NCBI GenBank assembly: GCA_001695595.3
Contig: MBPM02000011.1
Coordinates: 248,001-312,000 of the forward strand
Origin: Plasmopara viticola
Lineage: Eukaryota > Oomycota > Peronosporomycetes > Peronosporales > Peronosporaceae
Direction of reading: 5' to 3'
DNA length: 64,000 nt
Shown: in pieces, positions 15,001 to 21,000 of the stretch
Numbering within the stretch: the first letter of the stretch is position 1
How the letters are laid out: each line of letters begins with the position of its first letter
The notes under the pieces: generated by a model
The model's database searches: none
What the model saw: only the letters and a program-made list of their open reading frames with translations
Told to the model about the DNA's origin: nothing
Made by a program: the position numbers and the translations under genes

Positions 15001-18000
15001 TTTTGTTCACATACCTGAGTCCAGAAGCAACTACCAAGCGCAGACTAGCCTTTATAAAGGACAAAGACGTCCCGCTAGATATCCCGACTGTATTGTCGAT
15101 ATATCCATTTGAAGTTTCGACTAGTGGGCAGACACCGATTACCGTACGTGGCTATTATTTCTCGAACTCGCTCGAACTTGCTTGTCGATTTGGTTCGGTA
15201 CTTATTGCAGCAAGGTACTTTTCTGCTGATCACATTGTGTGCGTAGCGCCACGGCTTCAACCAAATCAGTACACTTTTCAGGTTTCAAACGATGGTCAAA
15301 CATTTTCAAACAGCCCGACGAGTATCGCTGTATACGCGGAGGCTTTTGTCGAATCGATTTCTCCAACACAAGGGCCTCAAGTTGGAGGAACTGCGGTTAC
15401 GGTATATGGTATGCACTTCCGGAAAGGATCGTACTTATTTTGCAAATTTGGAAGCCTCAACACGGTTCAAGTCGTGAAGTTTGTATCGTCGACTCAGATT
15501 GTTTGTATTTCTCCGCCTCAGCGGGACATTACATCCGTCGTACGAGTTGTCGTGATGAACAATAATGTCACCTTCACACCCAATCCGGTATTTTTCACGT
15601 ACACGACAGCTGCAGATTTAGTATCAGTCACACCAACGTTTGGAAGTGTTTCTGGAGGAACCGAGGTCTGGATTCGATGGTACAACTTTGAACTTAGCAA
15701 TGAAGGCGTCGTCGTAACTTGTCGTATTGGTGGCATAAATTCGGCTGGAAGTGTTCTTGCAGAGAACAAAGTGAAATGTGTCACTCCTGCAATGAAGCAG
15801 CCAGGTAAGCAAATGGTACAACTGAGTACCAATGGGTTTGATTTCACACTATCAACCTTGTACTATGAGTATGTTGAAAATGTTGTGATTGACGAGATAA
15901 CACCAAACTTGGGTCCTAGCATTGATGCAAACACAGTCGTGACCGTTCGTGGTACGGGATTTATTAACTCGATTGAGCTTGCATGCATTTTCAAATCGAC
16001 AAAAGTTATCGCTAGTTTTGTCGATCCTAGTATGATTTCTTGTGCTGTGCCACGAGATAGACCAGGACGAGTGAGAGTGCGAGTCACGAATAATGGAAAA
16101 GACGCTTCCGATAGCTTTGCCACATATTTGTACCTCAAAGACATGTCAATGTCGCGACTCTTTCCAATTACAGGATTGCAAGAAGGAGGAGCTAGCGTCT
16201 TTTTACAAGGTAGAAATTTCGTCAATCACACACTACTGGCTTGTCGGTTCGGTTTCATCTTAAGCCCAGCCACGTACTTGACGGAATCTTCAATCACATG
16301 CGTTGCACCTCGACAACTCGTTGACTTGCGACGCACCAACGGTACGGTCTCGGTGGAAGTGACAAGTAATCATGTGGACTTTACGAACAGTGGCCTTGAG
16401 TACACGTACCTGCAGAAATGTCCAAGTTCTCGTTTTTGCTCAAACAAAGTTATCCAAGCTTGTCCTAATGGAACAACTTGTGGATTAACAGGTAGCACAA
16501 ACTTTACGTTGTGCGTTCCAGGAACATTTCAACCTCGCCAAAATCAAGGGACATGTTTGCCGTGCCCAGTTGGTTTCTTCTGCCCTGATCATGGATTGGC
16601 AAAGCCCGTACTGTGTCGCGCTGGAATGGTGTGTGATGAACATGGATTGCGCACACCATTAAAGGCTTGTCCTTCGGGTCACTACTGCCGGAAAGGGACA
16701 AAAACCGCAGATGTGCGCGACTTTACCACGAATCCCGAATACTCTATCGAGAAGGAAACTCAGCTCGCCGTTTTTGTAGAAACGTCACGAACATGGGCTC
16801 GCATACCTCGGCTTGCTCCGGCAATTGGGATCCGTCCTATTGAGCATCCTCCTCACTTAAGTTCGTGCGATTCTCGATTATGTGTGGAAAATAGCACTTA
16901 TCTTTTAGCCGAACGCCCGTATGCATGTCCGCTTGGTACTTTTTGCCGACGAGGTGTTGCTGTCCAGCAGCTGCAAGCGAACAATTTCAGCGCACCGCAA
17001 AAATGCTACGCCGGCTTCTTCTGCCCGCCCGGTTCCTTTACTCCAGAAGGCAAGGGTCCATGCCCAACGGGCCATTATTGCCCAAACGACGTTGACGCTA
17101 TTGTGTGCGCTGCCGGTCAGTACTGCCCAGGAGTCGGTAATCTTCGACCGAGAGACTGCTATCCAGGAACATACAATTCAAATCCGAAACAATCTTTTTG
17201 TACCCCATGTCCGACCGGTCACGTGTGTCCTCAGCCAAAAATGGAGGCCCCTGTCCTGTGTCCAGCTGGTTTTGTTTGTATTTCTACTGGTTTGGCTGCA
17301 CCAGCGCTGCTCTGTCCTGCAGGGTACATTTGTAAAGAGGGAACACGAACTTTAGATCCAGCTAGTGCAAATCCATTTCGACCTACTCCATGTCCGAAGG
17401 GGACTTACTGTCTTGGAGGTGTGGCGCACAACACGACAGTCGACTGGGTTCCTAATCGGCCAGAAGGTGCGGTGGCTCCACAGATTTGTACCGAAGGCAC
17501 TTATTGTGAAGAAGGGACGTCGACTCTATCTGGCACTAACGTTTGTTTCGCTGGTCATTATTGCCCTCCTGGATCGAGCATTCCAATTGAGTCGCAAGCG
17601 GGGAGCTTTGTGGGTACTGTTGGGTCCGTTGTCTCGACAATGTGCTTTCCTGGAACTTATACTCCCTTTAAAGCTACTGTGAAATGTGAAATCTGCCCTG
17701 CTGGTCATAGCTGTCCTGGATATGGCACTTATCTTCCGTCGTTATGTCCTCGTGGCTTTTATCGGTCACTGGCGGACAGTATCACGTGTCGAGCATGTCC
17801 GGAAGGAACTTGGTCTCCTAATACAGGAGTGCCAGATATATCATTTTGCGAAATCTGTCCCGCTGGACGGGTGTGTGGTAGCTCGGGTATGATAACAATG
17901 ACCTCAAGCTTGCCTTGTGCTGAGGGGTACGTCTGTGGCGAAGGAACTAACCGGCGAGCCCAGTTTGAGCACTTATGTCCAGCCGGCCACTATTGCTCGG

Positions 18001-21000
18001 CTGCCACATCTATTAGTGAGCAGTATGCTCAAGTGTGCGAAAAAGGTAACGTTTGCGTTCGTGGGACTAAAGCAATCGAGAAGAACAAGAACAAGTGTCC
18101 TGATGGCAGTTTTTGTCCTCTTGGAACGGCTAATAGTAGTAGCATTTACTCTCACTGTCCAAGTGGCACGTGGTCAAGCTCAAGTGAGGATGAGTTGATG
18201 GATTGCAGTATTCGAGCCGTGCCGATTTGTGATAAGGTGCCGGATCGACAGTACTATCCTCAATTTATTTACGACTTTCAGGGCAGCCAAGTAAATTTCG
18301 ATTCCACATCGAAGACGAGTCCGACGGGAGAAGTGGAGGTTGTAAATGTAATTTACCCAGTAAATGAATCGGCTTCCGTTCCGTTTTGGAATAATGACAC
18401 CGTTGATACTATTCGCGTCTGTCCACCAATTGTAAATCAGGCCGGTGGAGTTCTTCTGACTGTCATTGGTCGCAACTTCCACAATACCGGACGTATAGTG
18501 TGCAAATTTCAGTTGCCAAGATCGCTTTATTTTCAGACATCACCAGGATTTTTTGAAAGTAGCACAAGAGTGACATGTCGAGCTCCTCCGCTCATCGCAA
18601 ACAGTACTGACGATACGCTTACCCAGACTGTGAAAGTAAGCGTCTCTAACTATGGCGTTCACTATTCTGCCACTGCTGCTACATTTAATTTTATATCAGC
18701 AAACGAAGCAGCAGCTTTGAACATAGAAATACTTATGACAACTTGTTTGGAGAGAAACGAGGATGAGGAAGGATTTCGCCACGACGACAAGGCGTGGTTT
18801 GCACTCACTGGACTTGGAACGGCAAAGATTTCTTTTGATTTTCGTCACCTGCCTGATGACCTCGTCTACGATGAACACTACAAAATTGCAATTTTTGTCC
18901 GAAACAGCACCTGCCAAGATGCGACGTGCGATTCTCGTGGAACTGTGCTTCCTGATGTTGAAACGTCTCCGTGTCATCGACCACTTGAGCTCCCTCGTTG
19001 GTTTCTGTCTACGGCTGTCAACAAGAACGATAGGTTAAATATCACCTTGCTGGCCCTGGAAGATGTTACTTTTAAGGTTGAAATTCACGTCATGTATGGG
19101 CTCTACGCTTCAGTAGCACCATTCTTCGTCAACTCGACAATCGTCGAGCTGAAAACGCCGATGCGAAGCAATATGACGCAAGGAGTTTTGGCCGATACGC
19201 GGCCTCTATCAAGCTCCATTTCATTTGAATCAGCGATGGTACCTCGTGATTACACATTTCTCATAGCTTACTTTGGTCAAGATGGCGACTACACATCACC
19301 GCCGCTAAATCTTCCACCTAAGTATGAAGCTTACGAGCGAGGACGTGTCCTCTTATCACACAATGTGAGCAGTCAGGAGGTACCACTTGTTACTGATCCT
19401 TACCAGGATGTTGTTACGGGCACGTCCTACTGGTTGATGCCCTATGCATCGGCTGCAGTAACGCATGATAAAGTTGAAAAATATCGGGAAACTTTTCAAG
19501 AAATGTATCGGGATCCAACCGATACCACCGGTACGCAGTATCTGTTCAAGTTTGATAAAATGTTGCTGTCGTATATACCCTTTTTATCAAATTGTATGGA
19601 GTACGACTCGTACATTCCTCTTTTCGATCTCTTTGAAAGTGATCAATGTCAGCTTCCAGCAATGACGTCTGAGACTGGAAGCTATGGACGCACGTGGTGG
19701 CGACGTAAATTTCCACCACTGCCCAATCAGGACGATATTCGATACGTGGGACCATTAGACGTCGCCAAGGAACCGACGGCAGATATCTGCATGATGGACA
19801 TTCAATGTCATTACGAAGAGGATTTGCCAATTGCCGATGTGACTCCTCGCTGGTTTGAGCAGTCAGAAGGAAGTGTACTTTTTTATCTTCTGCGTGAGCC
19901 AGCTGCTTTGGCAGATTACTTACGTGGTGGTCAGTATTACGACGAAATCCTGGACGAGCACGGCTCAGACTACTTTATTCCCGTTACGGTCGACAACTCA
20001 GCCGCTCAATCGATGGAAGACGATTGTTCGACCTTGTGCTTCCCACGGTCAGTTACCCTTGACGTAGCGTACTATCAACTGGATGCGCATGTCAAGCGTA
20101 TTATCGTGGCAACCCTTATTTACGATAATTATGATCGAGACTCGTCCAATACGGAGTACGTGTTCAGTATCAAGCTTCACCCGCTTGATTACTCTGAGCT
20201 CGTTATTCAATTTGCCTTTGAAAAGCAAGTATTTGTTGGCCTTTTTTTCGTGCTTGGTAGCATGATGACCGTTGGTGCTCTTATCTTCTGGATTGTGGTT
20301 CGTATTACGTCGTATTTGCAGTCACCTCCACGATTTCGATTTTGGACCACCTTTGCTTTGATCGCACCGCCACCTTCGGTTGGGGTAGCTATGGCTTCAC
20401 TGCCTATTTTTTCGGTGATTTGTAGTTTTTATATCTTGTTGCACGGTGACAAATTTTTCACGTCAAGCGGCTACTGGCTCTTGGACAACATTGCTCGACA
20501 CTACCTTGAAACCAAGATTAATCCAGAAGTTGTGGCAGAAACTCGAAAAGGACGCATTGGTCTCTGCTTTTTCTTTTTTGGTCTATATCTCATTGTACTA
20601 GGTACTCGTATCTTTCTTCCAAAACCCATCGCAATCTCTGAAAAGGTCATGGCGGAGCAGAATGATCGTGACGCCCAGGAACGTAATATTTGGTGGCCCA
20701 CTCAATGGAAGCGGGCAAATATGATCTTTGCGTCGATAATGTTGGGGCTATTTCTCGTCCTCATGCTTGAATTCTCGTTTTGGAGTTCGTTCGGTGATTA
20801 CATGTTCTATGTCATTGTAGCTCAAGAAATTATTAATGCGATCATGGAAAAATGGATTGAATCTCAGTTGAAGGAAGCGTTGTTAATGGCGCCCTTAGTC
20901 TCAGCACTTAGCCTTATTGGAGGCATCATGACGTTCGGTGCCACTGACTTTAGAGACTTCGTTTTAGGGAATGCGCTCGACTTTGGCATGATGATCTTGA